A stretch of DNA of 52,254 nt from an uncultured Bacteroidales bacterium (GTDB lineage: Bacteria; Bacteroidota; Bacteroidia; Bacteroidales; P3). Shown here piece by piece: positions 1 to 7,906 of this stretch (positions are counted from its first letter, which is position 1; every line of letters begins with the position of its first letter). The position numbers and the translations under genes were made by a program. The notes beneath the pieces were generated by a model. It ran no database searches. It saw only the letters and a program-made list of their open reading frames with translations, and was not told the DNA's origin. The stretch is from contig CAMJJD010000009.1 in NCBI GenBank assembly GCA_946406015.1, positions 1 through 52,254 on the forward strand, read 5' to 3'.

Positions 1-68
1 GCCGACAGGAGACCAACCACAAGCATAGCCTCTCCCCCTCTCTCAATAGGGAAAGGCCATCGTCGGAA

Positions 69-503
69 TCACATCCTCGTCAGTTTCAAACTGTAGTGGA
101 TATAATAGGTGGTATAATCGATTGTGGCACTGCTTATGCCGTGGAGGTAGCAATGCTTTCTGTTGAGTTTGTCGATGAAGTAGGCCATGGAGCCGTCATC
201 GGCAATGAGGGTGATTTTGTCTTTCTGGATGCTCCAGGTGCCGTTTTTCTCCATCTCGCCCTCGGTGGTGTGGTGCACGGTGGTGTAGGTGCCGTCGGCT
301 CTGAAGGTAATCTCGGCGGTCTCACCCTCCCCGAGAGCGGAGTAGGTCTCGGGACTATCGTTGTCAATGGTATGGGTTACGGTGGACTCGTCCTCATTCC
401 AAGTGCCGATGATGAGTTCCTCAAAGTCCTTCTGGCACCCGGTGAGGCTGAGGGTCAGAGCAGCAACAACCACCGCCACGATGGTCTCCAATGTCTTTTT
501 CAT
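69..503 (-). CDS. Small lipoprotein, lipocalin-like
   Basis: A 144-residue protein with a lipoprotein signal peptide: Lys2-Lys3, a hydrophobic stretch, then a lipobox (LTGC) with the lipidated Cys at residue 23. The mature part has the rhythm of the small lipocalin-like lipoproteins of Bacteroidota: 'IIGTWN' shortly after the Cys, 'EITFRADGTYTT', 'NGTWSIQKDKITL', then further beta strands. Members of that group are predicted outer-membrane or periplasmic beta-barrel proteins of unknown ligand. It lies 60 bp downstream of the hydrogenase-like gene on the same strand, but nothing links it to that gene functionally. The 68 bases between its stop and the window edge hold nothing recognisable. The lipoprotein call is firm; the lipocalin-like call is by motif resemblance only. 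Confidence 0.75.
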   Translation of the reverse strand: MKKTLETIVAVVVAALTLSLTGCQKDFEELIIGTWNEDESTVTHTIDNDSPETYSALGEGETAEITFRADGTYTTVHHTTEGEMEKNGTWSIQKDKITLIADDGSMAYFIDKLNRKHCYLHGISSATIDYTTYYIHYSLKLTRM

Positions 504-563
504 TGTTTTGATGGTTTTAACAGGCTAATTAATTGAGTTACATTCTCTCAAGGCAGGTGTGCA

Positions 564-1925
564 TCACACCTCTATCTCGCCGCTGATGCGGTCGTCGCCC
601 CAGACGGCGTACATATTGGAGCGGCCTTCGTGGAGGGTCATCTTGCCGGCCTGCTCGAGGTGGAGGCGGTAGAAGACGCACTGGTGTAGGCTGGCCTGCT
701 GGCAGACCACGTCGGTGGCGAAGGCCTCGCAGGTGGGGGCGCCGCAGACACCGCAGTCGATCTGCGGCAGGTGCACCTTCATACGCTCTATCTTCTCCAT
801 CTTCTCCAGCGCCTTGCTGATGTCGGGGTCGAGGACCATCATGGAGCGGGGCTGCACCTCGTCGACGGTGGAGTTCTCGATGAGGTAGTCCTGATACTTC
901 TCCATCTCGCGGTCGCGCGGCATCTCGCCGTTGCGCTCGCGCTCGGCGGCCTTGCGGGCACGGGCATACATGCGCTCGCCGCAGAGGAAGCGGTTGTCGA
1001 CACTCAGCAGGGCCCCGGCGCACGACTGGTCGCAGGCGCGGAGCTCGAGGAACTCGACACCCTCCACCTCGTCGTTCTCCAGCCGGTCGAGGAAGTCCAT
1101 CACGTTCTCGATGCCGTCGATGGCATAGCTGCGCTTGGCGGTGCAGATGCGGCGCTCGCCGTTGGTGAGGGTGCTGAGGATGGCGTCGGCGCTGAGGCGC
1201 TGGCGCGACAGGGGCGGGTACTGGTGGTTCTTGCCCATGTCCTTGATATGCTTGTAGACGCGGTTGTAGAGCAGGTTCATGTTGATCACGCCGTCGATGA
1301 GGCTCTTCTCCTCGCCCACGGGGGCCTTGACGGCCGACACCTTGGCGGCGCAGGGGGTGATATAGAAAAGGCCTATCTCCTCGCGCGGGATGCCGCGGCT
1401 GACAAGCTCCTGGACGGCATACATGGCGCTGAGGTCGAGCGGCACCTTGATGGGCATCACGTTCTCGGCCAGCGAGGGGTACTTGATCTGAATCAGGCGC
1501 ACGATGGCGGGGCAGAACGACGAGATGAGGGGCCGCACGTCGGGGTGCTCGCGGGCGTAGCGCTCCTTGGCCTCCTTGTAGATCATGGCGGCGCTCTCCA
1601 CCTCCATCACGTGGGCGAAGCCGAGCTCGTAGAGCGAGGCATAGACCTTCGAGACGTTGATGTCGTCGGGGAACTGGCCCATGAAGACGGCGGGCAGCAG
1701 GGCCACCGAGTGCGGATAGCGGCGGATGGCCTCGAAGTCGTCGTCCTTGATGCGGATGGCTTGCGCCGGGCAGACCTCGTAGCAGCGGCCGCAGTCGATG
1801 CAGCGGTGCTCCTGGATGGCGGCCTTGCCACCGTGGATGCGGATGGCCTCGGTGGGGCAAATCTTCATGCAGCGCGAGCATCCGATGCAGCGCGGTTCGT
1901 CGACCTGTAAAGCGTGATAAAACAT
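564..1925 (-). CDS. Ferredoxin/[FeFe]-hydrogenase-like protein (putative sensory type)
   Basis: 453 residues. The N-terminus is a 2x[4Fe-4S] ferredoxin (Cys13/16/19/23 and Cys42/45/48/52). A hydrogenase large-subunit H-cluster domain follows at about residues 70-310, then a C-terminal four-Cys cluster region starting at Cys391, Cys394 and Cys399. All four presumed H-cluster ligands are present: Cys138 in 'SSFCPA', Cys192 in 'TPCAAK', and Cys298 and Cys302 in 'ACDQSC'. In catalytic [FeFe]-hydrogenases the first motif is TSCCP, whose first Cys is the proton relay; here that position is Phe137. The L3 motif also lacks the usual glycine run. A redox or H2 sensor therefore seems likelier than a fast catalyst. 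It is the last gene of a three-gene set with the ATPase and the DRTGG protein, an arrangement familiar from Clostridia and Bacteroidales near bifurcating hydrogenases, although no catalytic HydABC is in view. The start ATG at 1925 is the only one placed before the first cluster. Confidence 0.85.
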   Translation of the reverse strand: MFYHALQVDEPRCIGCSRCMKICPTEAIRIHGGKAAIQEHRCIDCGRCYEVCPAQAIRIKDDDFEAIRRYPHSVALLPAVFMGQFPDDINVSKVYASLYELGFAHVMEVESAAMIYKEAKERYAREHPDVRPLISSFCPAIVRLIQIKYPSLAENVMPIKVPLDLSAMYAVQELVSRGIPREEIGLFYITPCAAKVSAVKAPVGEEKSLIDGVINMNLLYNRVYKHIKDMGKNHQYPPLSRQRLSADAILSTLTNGERRICTAKRSYAIDGIENVMDFLDRLENDEVEGVEFLELRACDQSCAGALLSVDNRFLCGERMYARARKAAERERNGEMPRDREMEKYQDYLIENSTVDEVQPRSMMVLDPDISKALEKMEKIERMKVHLPQIDCGVCGAPTCEAFATDVVCQQASLHQCVFYRLHLEQAGKMTLHEGRSNMYAVWGDDRISGEIEV

Positions 1926-2047
1926 ACTGACAATTTTATTTTAACGGCGAATTAAACGGATTAAACGAAGCTACGCAGGTCAATTATTGACGAATTACTC
2001 GAATTGGTTTCCATTCGTCGTTCTCCATTGCATAACCTGAATTTCGC

Positions 2048-2461
2048 TCACGCGAAATTCACCTCCATCTCGACGGTGGTGCCGACGCCGACCTCGGAGG
2101 TGACGTTGAGCTTGTCGACATTCTTCTGCATGTTGGGCAGACCCATGCCGGCGCCGAAGCCCATGTCGCGCACCTCGGGACGCGCGGTGCTATAGCCCTC
2201 CTGCATGGCCAACGCAATGTCGGGGATGCCAGGTCCCTTGTCGGCCACAACCATCTTGATTTTGTCGGGGTCGATATCAACAATCACCTTGCCGCCATAG
2301 GCGTGGGCGATGGCATTGACCTCGGCCTCGTACAAAGCCACAACCACGCGCTTCACCACCTGGGGGTTCACGTTCAGTTGCTTCAAGGTTTTCTTGACCG
2401 AGCTGGAAGCCTTGCCGGCGTTTACAAAGTCGCCCTCGATTACAGTATACTCTTGATGCAT
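2048..2461 (-). CDS. RsbT/anti-sigma-type HATPase protein
   Basis: 137 residues forming a lone GHKL/HATPase_c domain. The N box is 'EAEVNAIAHAYGG', the G1 box 'DKGPGIPD' and the G2 box 'GFGAGMGLPNM'; there is no dimerisation/phosphoacceptor domain or membrane segment. This is the layout of RsbW/RsbT/SpoIIAB-type serine kinases and anti-sigma factors, which act in the cytoplasm on small partner proteins. It ends one base before the DRTGG stop-start junction (stop of the upstream gene at 2463, start here at 2461), so the two are translationally coupled. The ferredoxin/hydrogenase-like gene follows after 122 bp. A role in relaying a redox signal from that protein is inferred from context only. 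Confidence 0.85.
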   Translation of the reverse strand: MHQEYTVIEGDFVNAGKASSSVKKTLKQLNVNPQVVKRVVVALYEAEVNAIAHAYGGKVIVDIDPDKIKMVVADKGPGIPDIALAMQEGYSTARPEVRDMGFGAGMGLPNMQKNVDKLNVTSEVGVGTTVEMEVNFA

Positions 2462-2462
2462 A

Positions 2463-2804
2463 TCAATACAAAGGTTTCATTCCGGCTTCATACAGAATGC
2501 CGCAGGTTTTGAACATCGAATACTGGCAGCAGATGAGCACCATGCCATTCTCGTCGGCCAGCTCCACCATATCCTCGGTGGGGCGCTTGCCACGCACAAA
2601 AATGACCACGTCGAGGTTGGCCATGTCGCAGGTGCGGATGGTCTGCACATTGCACAGGCCAGTGATAAGCACCGGCGTGTCCTTCAGCGTCAGCACGTCG
2701 CTCATCAGGTCGGAGGCGAAAGCATGCTCCACCTCGCGGTCCAGCCTGTCGGCGCCCAGCCCCACGGTGGCGCCCAATTTGTCTACAATTTGCTGTAAAG
2801 TCAT
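2463..2804 (-). CDS. DRTGG domain-containing protein
   Basis: 113 residues that match a stand-alone DRTGG-type domain: N-terminal 'MTLQQIVDKLGATV', then alternating strand/helix segments such as 'TPVLITGLCNVQTIRTC' and 'LDVVIFVRGKRP'. DRTGG domains are small alpha/beta ligand-binding modules found with CBS domains and in phosphotransacetylase-type proteins. Stand-alone versions recur beside RsbT-like ATPases and hydrogenase-like ferredoxins. It is the first gene of the three-gene unit and has a good Bacteroidota promoter about 40 bp upstream of its start. No catalytic residues are recognisable; a regulatory role is inferred. Confidence 0.75.
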   Translation of the reverse strand: MTLQQIVDKLGATVGLGADRLDREVEHAFASDLMSDVLTLKDTPVLITGLCNVQTIRTCDMANLDVVIFVRGKRPTEDMVELADENGMVLICCQYSMFKTCGILYEAGMKPLY

Positions 2805-2841
2805 ATATGGATATATTAAATTTTGTATTAAAAATCGAGTG

Positions 2842-2873
2842 CAAATGTACGAACTTTTTCTGATTCCGCCAAA
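2842..2873 (-). promoter_or_regulatory. Bacteroidota promoter for the DRTGG-ATPase-hydrogenase set
   Basis: Read on the minus strand, TTTG (complement of 2870-2873) is followed after 20 nt by TACATTTG (complement of 2842-2849). This fits the Bacteroidota consensus TTTG-N19-21-TAnnTTTG. The predicted 5' leader to the ATG at 2804 is about 30 nt. Confidence 0.75.
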
Positions 2874-2940
2874 CTTTTTTTCAACAAGTCCTCCCTTCTC
2901 CCCCGTACCCGACCTTTCTGCACCCTGTTTTACACGGCAT

Positions 2941-2987
2941 TTCTTCGGTTATGCCTCGGTTCTCCGCAGAATAACCAGAAACAAACC
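2941..2987. repeat. 11-bp-period palindromic repeat
   Basis: Two 11-mers of the form nnCTCGGTTn or TTCTTCGGTTA (2941-2951 and 2952-2962) are followed, after one base, by two 11-mers in the opposite sense, CCGCAGAATAA (2964-2974) and CCAGAAACAAA (2975-2985). The whole forms an imperfect inverted repeat with arms built from degenerate tandem 11-mers. It sits in the spacer between the divergent DRTGG and LD-carboxypeptidase genes. Related copies are at 23239-23301 and 50333-50399. Confidence 0.55.
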
Positions 2988-3082
2988 ATAGATTACACAT
3001 AAAATCACCGAGATAACAAAACTGGAAAACCAAGGGTCAGACGATTCCTCGACATAATAAAACGTGAGAGACTGCGTTATTC

Positions 3083-4006
3083 ATGTCGATTATGGAGAAC
3101 ATTCCGTTTTTGAAGAGGGGCGACCGAGTGGCGCTGGCGGCTCCGGCGCGGGCGGTAAGTCCGAAGGAGATGGCCCCTGCCATTGCCATGTTAGAGTCAT
3201 GGGGTCTACAAGTCATTGTATCAAAAGGGCTTTACGAACAAGAGGGGCAGTTGGCCGGTAGCGACCGTCACCGGGCGGCATTCTTGCAGAAATTACTTGA
3301 CGACCCCGACATCAAAGCCATCTTTTGCTGCCGCGGAGGCTACGGCACCGTACGCATCATCGACCGGCTGGATTTCAAACGCTTCGCCGAACATCCAAAA
3401 TGGATTGTAGGCTACAGTGACATCACCGTACTGCACAGCCACATTCACAGCACATTGGGGCTCCCCACGTTGCACGCCACCATGCCTATCAACATGCACG
3501 GCGAGGAGACTCCTGCCACACATACAATGCATGATTTCCTCTTCAGCTCGAAACACGACTATGTGGACTACGAATGGGAGCCTTCGGAGATGAACCGCAA
3601 AGGAGCGGCAACCGCGCCGGTAGTGGGCGGCAACCTCTCGATTCTCTATAGCCTATGTGGTTCTTGTTCTCAAATAGATACACGTGGAAAAATACTCCTC
3701 ATCGAAGACCTGGACGAATACCTCTATCACATCGACCGTATGATGCAGGGGCTCAAGCGGGCCGGTATGCTGACGGAACTGGCGGGGCTTGTGGTGGGCG
3801 GTATGACGAATATGCACGACAATACGGTGCCATTCGGCCGCACAGCCATGCAAATCGTGGCAGATACGGTGCGCGAGTATGACTATCCCGTTCTCTTCGG
3901 CGCCCCATTCGGACATCTGGGCGACAACAACTTAGCCATTCCACTGGGAATAAAATGCACTTTGGAAGCCTCCAATTCAAAAAAATGTCGTATCTTTGCA
4001 TCTTGA
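3083..4006 (+). CDS. LD-carboxypeptidase, peptidase family S66
   Basis: 307 residues spanning the whole S66 (LdcA/MccF) fold. The family catalytic triad is visible: Ser112 in 'GYSDIT', Glu208 in 'LLIEDLDEY' and His278 in 'GAPFGHLGD'. The N-terminal 'GDRVALAAPA' and 'CCRGGYG' segments are also typical. LdcA enzymes cleave the L,D bond of tetrapeptide stems during cytoplasmic recycling of peptidoglycan; MccF relatives hydrolyse microcin adducts. There is no signal peptide, in keeping with a cytosolic enzyme. The start could be 3083 or the second ATG at 3092. The next gene starts one base after this stop, and its promoter lies inside the 3' end of this gene. I see no clear TAnnTTTG box upstream of this gene. 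Confidence 0.9.
   Translation: MSIMENIPFLKRGDRVALAAPARAVSPKEMAPAIAMLESWGLQVIVSKGLYEQEGQLAGSDRHRAAFLQKLLDDPDIKAIFCCRGGYGTVRIIDRLDFKRFAEHPKWIVGYSDITVLHSHIHSTLGLPTLHATMPINMHGEETPATHTMHDFLFSSKHDYVDYEWEPSEMNRKGAATAPVVGGNLSILYSLCGSCSQIDTRGKILLIEDLDEYLYHIDRMMQGLKRAGMLTELAGLVVGGMTNMHDNTVPFGRTAMQIVADTVREYDYPVLFGAPFGHLGDNNLAIPLGIKCTLEASNSKKCRIFAS
3991..3998 (+). promoter_or_regulatory. -7 box inside ldcA 3' end
   Basis: TATCTTTG followed by CA lies 9 nt before the ATG at 4008. It matches the Bacteroidota -7 element exactly. No TTTG is found at the ideal distance upstream (the nearest, 3961-3964, is 26 nt away). If used, the transcript would have almost no leader. Confidence 0.5.
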
Positions 4007-4007
4007 T

Positions 4008-5321
4008 ATGTTGCTCGTACACGTACCAAAACTGACCAATCGGCTGGGGTACACACTAAACGTATTGTTTCGTCACGTGTTGCACACCGAGTTCAGTATC
4101 ACCACCGACGAGGAATATTTCCTCGCCTACGGCGATGCAAAGTTTTGCTACGGCCCGCGTCGGCTAGGCGACAGCCCACACATCAGAAATACCAAGCTTC
4201 TGTTTGAGACGGCAATTGAAGAGCAGCAGCCACGGCCGTTCCTGCGCGACGGGCAATGGATGTTGTTCCCCGTTTATGGCAACGATTTGGATCTACCTTT
4301 CGACCTTCTTGCGGCGACCTTCTATATGGTGAGCCGCTACGAGGAGTATCTACCTCACCGTGAGGATGAACACGGGCGTATCACCACCGCCGGACAGCTA
4401 GCCGTAGAGGCCGGATTCAATGAAGAACCGGTGGTGGATCAGTGGGCTTGCATGCTGCGCACCATACTGACAGAGCGCTATCCCGCCGTAGCGATACCTG
4501 AGCGAAGCTACCATTTCGTACAGACGGTCGACATCGACGCCGCCTGGTGCTTTAAACACAAAGGTATCTTCCGTACCGTAGTGGGCTCGCTACGCGACCT
4601 CATCGCGCGGCGCACCCCCTCTGAGGTAGGAAGCCGTATACGCGTGCTCCTCGGACGTGAAAAAGACCCCTTCGACACATTTGACTACATTCTGGAGCAA
4701 CACTTACAAAGGCCAGGCAACAAACTAATATTCTTTACTCTGGTATCAGACTACAGCCAATACGACAAGCCAGCACATTACCAAAATCCGCACATGCGCG
4801 ACCTGATACAGCACCTCGACGATTATGCCAGCCTGGGGGTGCATCCAGGATACGACTCCCTGGAAAAGCCGTCAATCGTGGATCAGGATATCCGCCGACT
4901 GGAGAACATACTGCACCGTCCAATATCCAAATCGCGCTACCACTTCCTGCGAACACAGATGCCCAAAAGCTACAATACACTCATCCACGCAGGATTGACA
5001 GACGACTACACCATGGGGTACGCCGATGCCACCGGATTCCGAGCCGGAATCAGTTCGCCTTACCCTTTCTACGACCTGGAACGCGATATCGAGACAGGAC
5101 TCACCATCCACCCCTTCTGCGTGATGGACACTACACTGCAGAAGTATCTACACCTGACTCCCGAAGAGGGTGTGGAGCGCTACAGAACGCTGGTGAACAA
5201 AGTGCGACACGTAGGTGGTACTTTCTGCTGCATCATTCACAACCAGAACCTCTGCGAGCGTTATGGCTGGGAAGGATGGCGCAACGTGTACGAACGTATG
5301 CTCGACATAGCAACATACTGA
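4008..5321 (+). CDS. Polysaccharide-deacetylase-like protein
   Basis: 437 residues from the ATG at 4008; a TTG at 3996 would add four residues but overlaps the -7 box. The N-terminal 170 residues resemble the DUF7033-type domain that precedes NodB-like deacetylase domains in Bacteroidota, with 'LPFDLLAATFYMVSRYEEYL' as the strongest stretch. The C-terminal part carries a degenerate NodB signature: 'VQTVDIDAAW' in place of TFDDG, and 'GVHPGYDS' supplying the metal-binding His. The family removes acetyl groups from surface or wall polysaccharides, but the substrate here cannot be told. No signal peptide is seen, so a cytoplasmic precursor or lipid-linked glycan is possible. The gene follows ldcA by one base and precedes the kdsC-like gene by six, suggesting an envelope-synthesis operon. 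Confidence 0.75.
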   Translation: MLLVHVPKLTNRLGYTLNVLFRHVLHTEFSITTDEEYFLAYGDAKFCYGPRRLGDSPHIRNTKLLFETAIEEQQPRPFLRDGQWMLFPVYGNDLDLPFDLLAATFYMVSRYEEYLPHREDEHGRITTAGQLAVEAGFNEEPVVDQWACMLRTILTERYPAVAIPERSYHFVQTVDIDAAWCFKHKGIFRTVVGSLRDLIARRTPSEVGSRIRVLLGREKDPFDTFDYILEQHLQRPGNKLIFFTLVSDYSQYDKPAHYQNPHMRDLIQHLDDYASLGVHPGYDSLEKPSIVDQDIRRLENILHRPISKSRYHFLRTQMPKSYNTLIHAGLTDDYTMGYADATGFRAGISSPYPFYDLERDIETGLTIHPFCVMDTTLQKYLHLTPEEGVERYRTLVNKVRHVGGTFCCIIHNQNLCERYGWEGWRNVYERMLDIATY

Positions 5322-5327
5322 TAAACA

Positions 5328-5849
5328 ATGATAAACTACAAAGAAAAATTGCAACCCATCCGTGCTTTTGTATTCGACTTCGACGGTGTGATGACCAATG
5401 GCGATGTATGGGTCTACGCCGACCGAGAGACAGTGCGTTGCGGAAATATAAAAGACGGATTTGCAGTGCAATATGCCGTCAAAAAAGGCTATATTGTCGC
5501 CGTCATCAGCGGAGCCACCTCGGCCAGTATCGACAACCGCATGGCGATGTTGGGAGTTGAACAATGCTACACTGGCAGCGGCGACAAAATAAAGACCTAC
5601 GAGAAATTTCTCAAAGATAACGGTTTACGCGACGAAGAGGTACTTTGCATGGGCGACGACCTGCCCGACTATCCCATACTGCAACGTGCAGGCGTCAGTA
5701 CCTGCCCCGCCGATGCAGCGGTGGAAATCAGGGAGATGGTCGACTACATTTCGCTCTACAACGGTGGCTACGGATGCGTGCGTGATGTTATCGAGCAAGT
5801 GTTACGCCTCCACGGCCAATGGTTCCACCCAGACGCGGTGGTATGGTAG
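5328..5849 (+). CDS. kdsC: KdsC-like HAD phosphatase
   Basis: 173 residues, the normal length for tetrameric C0-type HAD phosphatases such as 3-deoxy-D-manno-octulosonate 8-phosphate phosphatase. HAD motif I is 'VFDFDGVMTNG' (Asp17 nucleophile, Asp19 acid), motif II is 'VISGAT', and motif IV is 'MGDDLPDYPI'. KdsC releases phosphate from KDO-8-P in the cytoplasm before KDO is activated for lipopolysaccharide core assembly. The absence of a cap domain fits the family. The related N-acylneuraminate-9-phosphatase domain is similar, so substrate identity is inferred. Its stop overlaps the ATG of the rlpA-like gene, showing translational coupling. Confidence 0.85.
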   Translation: MINYKEKLQPIRAFVFDFDGVMTNGDVWVYADRETVRCGNIKDGFAVQYAVKKGYIVAVISGATSASIDNRMAMLGVEQCYTGSGDKIKTYEKFLKDNGLRDEEVLCMGDDLPDYPILQRAGVSTCPADAAVEIREMVDYISLYNGGYGCVRDVIEQVLRLHGQWFHPDAVVW

Positions 5850-6592
5850 CTCGACGGCTCATAGCGACGCTAACATTACTAGTTATCACTGCCTTGCAAT
5901 TGCAGGCGCAGAACTATTCGGTGACAGATACAGTGACCGAGTATCCCAACAAAGGGACCTTCTACCACGACCTTTTTGAAGGCCGAAAAACCTCCAGCGG
6001 GGAAGTGTTTGACCAGAACAAATTCACTGCCGCACACTGGAAAATCAAACTTGGTACCTACGTTATGGTCACCAATAAAAACACAGGTTTGCAAGTGATT
6101 GTAAAAGTCAACGACCGCTGTCCGAAGCGTGGCGTATTCGACATGAGCCATCGTGCTGCTGCAGCCATTGGCATCCGCGGCATGCAGCCGGTCACAATAC
6201 GCATACTACCAGAAGGCTACGAAGAACGCTGGGCCGCACAGGAGAGCCTGTTCGACTCGGTGCGTTCACGCCTGAACCCGAACGCTCCACCCGCACTCAC
6301 AAACAAAGAACAAGGTGGCGCTGCTCAGCGTACGGCCGACGACAAAGCCACGGGGTCGGGAACCGACTGCTATAACCTGCTATTGGGCATCGCGGCGACA
6401 CATGGTGAAGTGTACACCCAGACACGGCGTCTGCCTGCAAACTACCGAGACCGAGTTAACGTGGAATCTATTGAAGGTTGCGACAGTCTGCGCATCACCT
6501 TGAATGTGCGTTCCACAAAGAAAGAGGCTCAGCAGCTGAGTCGAACTTTGCGGAACACTTTTCCGAAAGTGCAGCTTATTCCTGCCGAATAA
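5843..6592 (+). CDS. RlpA-like septal/peptidoglycan protein
   Basis: 249 residues. The ATG at 5843 overlaps the kdsC stop and is followed by a clean signal peptide (Arg4-Arg5, hydrophobic core, cleavage after 'LQLQA'). Residues about 30-115 form an RlpA double-psi beta-barrel: 'GTFYHDLFEGRKTSSGEVFDQ', 'AAHWKIKLGTYVMVTN' and 'VKVNDRCPK', ending 'FDMSHRAAAAIGI'. The family includes lytic transglycosylases acting on denuded glycan strands, with a catalytic Asp; the 'NDRCP' stretch holds the matching Asp. The last 80 residues look like a divergent SPOR-type domain. It is the last gene of the envelope operon, and the T9SS promoter lies 79 bp further on. The longer frame start (5819) is unlikely because it would run into kdsC and bury the signal peptide. 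Confidence 0.85.
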   Translation: MVARRLIATLTLLVITALQLQAQNYSVTDTVTEYPNKGTFYHDLFEGRKTSSGEVFDQNKFTAAHWKIKLGTYVMVTNKNTGLQVIVKVNDRCPKRGVFDMSHRAAAAIGIRGMQPVTIRILPEGYEERWAAQESLFDSVRSRLNPNAPPALTNKEQGGAAQRTADDKATGSGTDCYNLLLGIAATHGEVYTQTRRLPANYRDRVNVESIEGCDSLRITLNVRSTKKEAQQLSRTLRNTFPKVQLIPAE

Positions 6593-6670
6593 TGGCGATG
6601 ACAGACCGGACAGCACACTGCTTCCTTCTGGCATAAAATCTGTCACAAGCGAAAAAAAATTAAACTTTTT

Positions 6671-6701
6671 TTTGCCATTTTAATAAATATTATTATTTTT
6701 G
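6671..6701 (+). promoter_or_regulatory. Promoter of the T9SS operon
   Basis: TTTG (6671-6674), 19 nt, then TATTTTTG (6694-6701) followed by CA matches the Bacteroidota consensus. The leader to the porP start is about 70 nt and contains a small hairpin, GGCAC (6728-6732) with GTGCC (6740-6744) around a 7-nt loop. No other promoter of this quality was noticed before 17522, so it may serve all ten downstream genes. Confidence 0.75.
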
Positions 6702-6778
6702 CACAATCAAATCATGCCCAGAAAACGGGCACGAAAAGAGTGCCAATAAAAGTATAATAGACTAAAAAACAAGCCGTT

Positions 6779-7837
6779 GTGGCAGTAACACATAGACAAA
6801 GAACCCCACGTTGGACTCGGAAAACAGCGTCATTTTTTGTAATGACGACCTTGTTTTTGTCTGTTGCCACCGCTCAAAACGAGGGTCAGTATTCACATTT
6901 TATGTTCAACCAGCTAAGCTATAACCCAGCTTACGCCGGCAGTCAGGGAGCATTGTCGTTCTCCCTGCTTTACAACAACCAGTGGATGGGACTTGATTTG
7001 CAGGCCCCGACGCCCGAGCTAGAGGCAGGCACCACACCGACCAACTACCTAGCTTCGTTCGACATGCCCGTCACGTTCCTGCATGGCGGCATTGGACTCC
7101 TCTTCAATAACGAAAGCATCGGCTACCACAAGAATACCACCATCAATATTGACTACGCATTCCGCATCTACTGGGGTCGGGGCAACCTGGCCGCCGGTTT
7201 TGAGGCCAACCTATACAACTTCTCGTTCAACACATCGAACCTCTTAGGCACCGAAGACCTGACTGGCGATCCGGGCAACCCCATAGGCAACAGCGGCGAC
7301 CCCTCTATCAGCGGACAGGATTTGTCGGAGTTCATGGTTGACTTTGCCACCGGCCTCTACTATCAGGTTCCGGGCGAATACTACCTCAGCTTATCTGTGA
7401 AGAACCTGCTGGCCTCGCACAGCGAAACACTACATTACACCAATGCACGCACATTGTATGTGATGGGTGGTTACGAATATTCTTTCCCCTACAACCCCTC
7501 GTTCAAGTTGAAGCCCAGCTTCATGGCTAAGACTTCGGACTTCTCCGTATTCCAGGCAGAAGCAGCGTTGCTGCTTGACTACGAAAGTGCCTTCTGGGGT
7601 GGCCTTGGATATCGTTTGGGCGACGCCTTCACCTTCTTGGCCGGTATCAATTGGAATTTCTCCAACCTCAATTGGCTGCGTATCGGTGTAGCCTACGACC
7701 TCACCACATCGCAACTCGGATCTTTCAAGACGGGCCGTAGTTTTGGATCGCTGGAAATATTCGCCAACGGTACATTCCGCATCATCGTGCCCGACCGTCC
7801 GCCGACCGTGTCGCGCACCACGCGATTCCTATTATAA
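6779..7837 (+). CDS. porP: T9SS outer-membrane protein PorP/SprF family
   Basis: 352 residues. A signal peptide ends 'LFLSVATA', followed by the family start 'QNEGQYSHFMFNQLSYNPAYAGSQG', which is diagnostic for PorP/SprF proteins. The rest is amphipathic beta-strand sequence ending in a basic-aromatic C-terminus, as expected for an outer-membrane barrel of about 14 strands. PorP links the periplasmic PorK-PorN ring to the outer membrane in the type IX secretion system. I prefer the GTG at 6779 because it supplies the basic n-region of the signal peptide; the ATG at 6842 would leave only 11 residues before the cleavage site. It is first in the operon, in the same order as porPKLMN of Porphyromonas gingivalis. 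Confidence 0.92.
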   Translation: MAVTHRQRTPRWTRKTASFFVMTTLFLSVATAQNEGQYSHFMFNQLSYNPAYAGSQGALSFSLLYNNQWMGLDLQAPTPELEAGTTPTNYLASFDMPVTFLHGGIGLLFNNESIGYHKNTTINIDYAFRIYWGRGNLAAGFEANLYNFSFNTSNLLGTEDLTGDPGNPIGNSGDPSISGQDLSEFMVDFATGLYYQVPGEYYLSLSVKNLLASHSETLHYTNARTLYVMGGYEYSFPYNPSFKLKPSFMAKTSDFSVFQAEAALLLDYESAFWGGLGYRLGDAFTFLAGINWNFSNLNWLRIGVAYDLTTSQLGSFKTGRSFGSLEIFANGTFRIIVPDRPPTVSRTTRFLL

Positions 7838-7906
7838 AATGATAAATATTCTAAAATAAGAAACAAATTACAGAGAAATACGTTGTAAATAATAAACATT
7901 AAATAT

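Noticed and set aside
538-1881. 447-codon frame overlapping the hydrogenase-like gene
   Set aside because: Same strand, shifted frame, translation dominated by Arg, Pro, His and Ala as expected from GC-rich codons read out of frame. The 564-1925 frame carries all the cysteine motifs.
6599-6645. TGACAGA/TCTGTCA inverted repeat after the rlpA-like gene as a terminator
   Set aside because: Only seven base pairs around a 33-nt loop, with A rather than T residues following; too weak to call.
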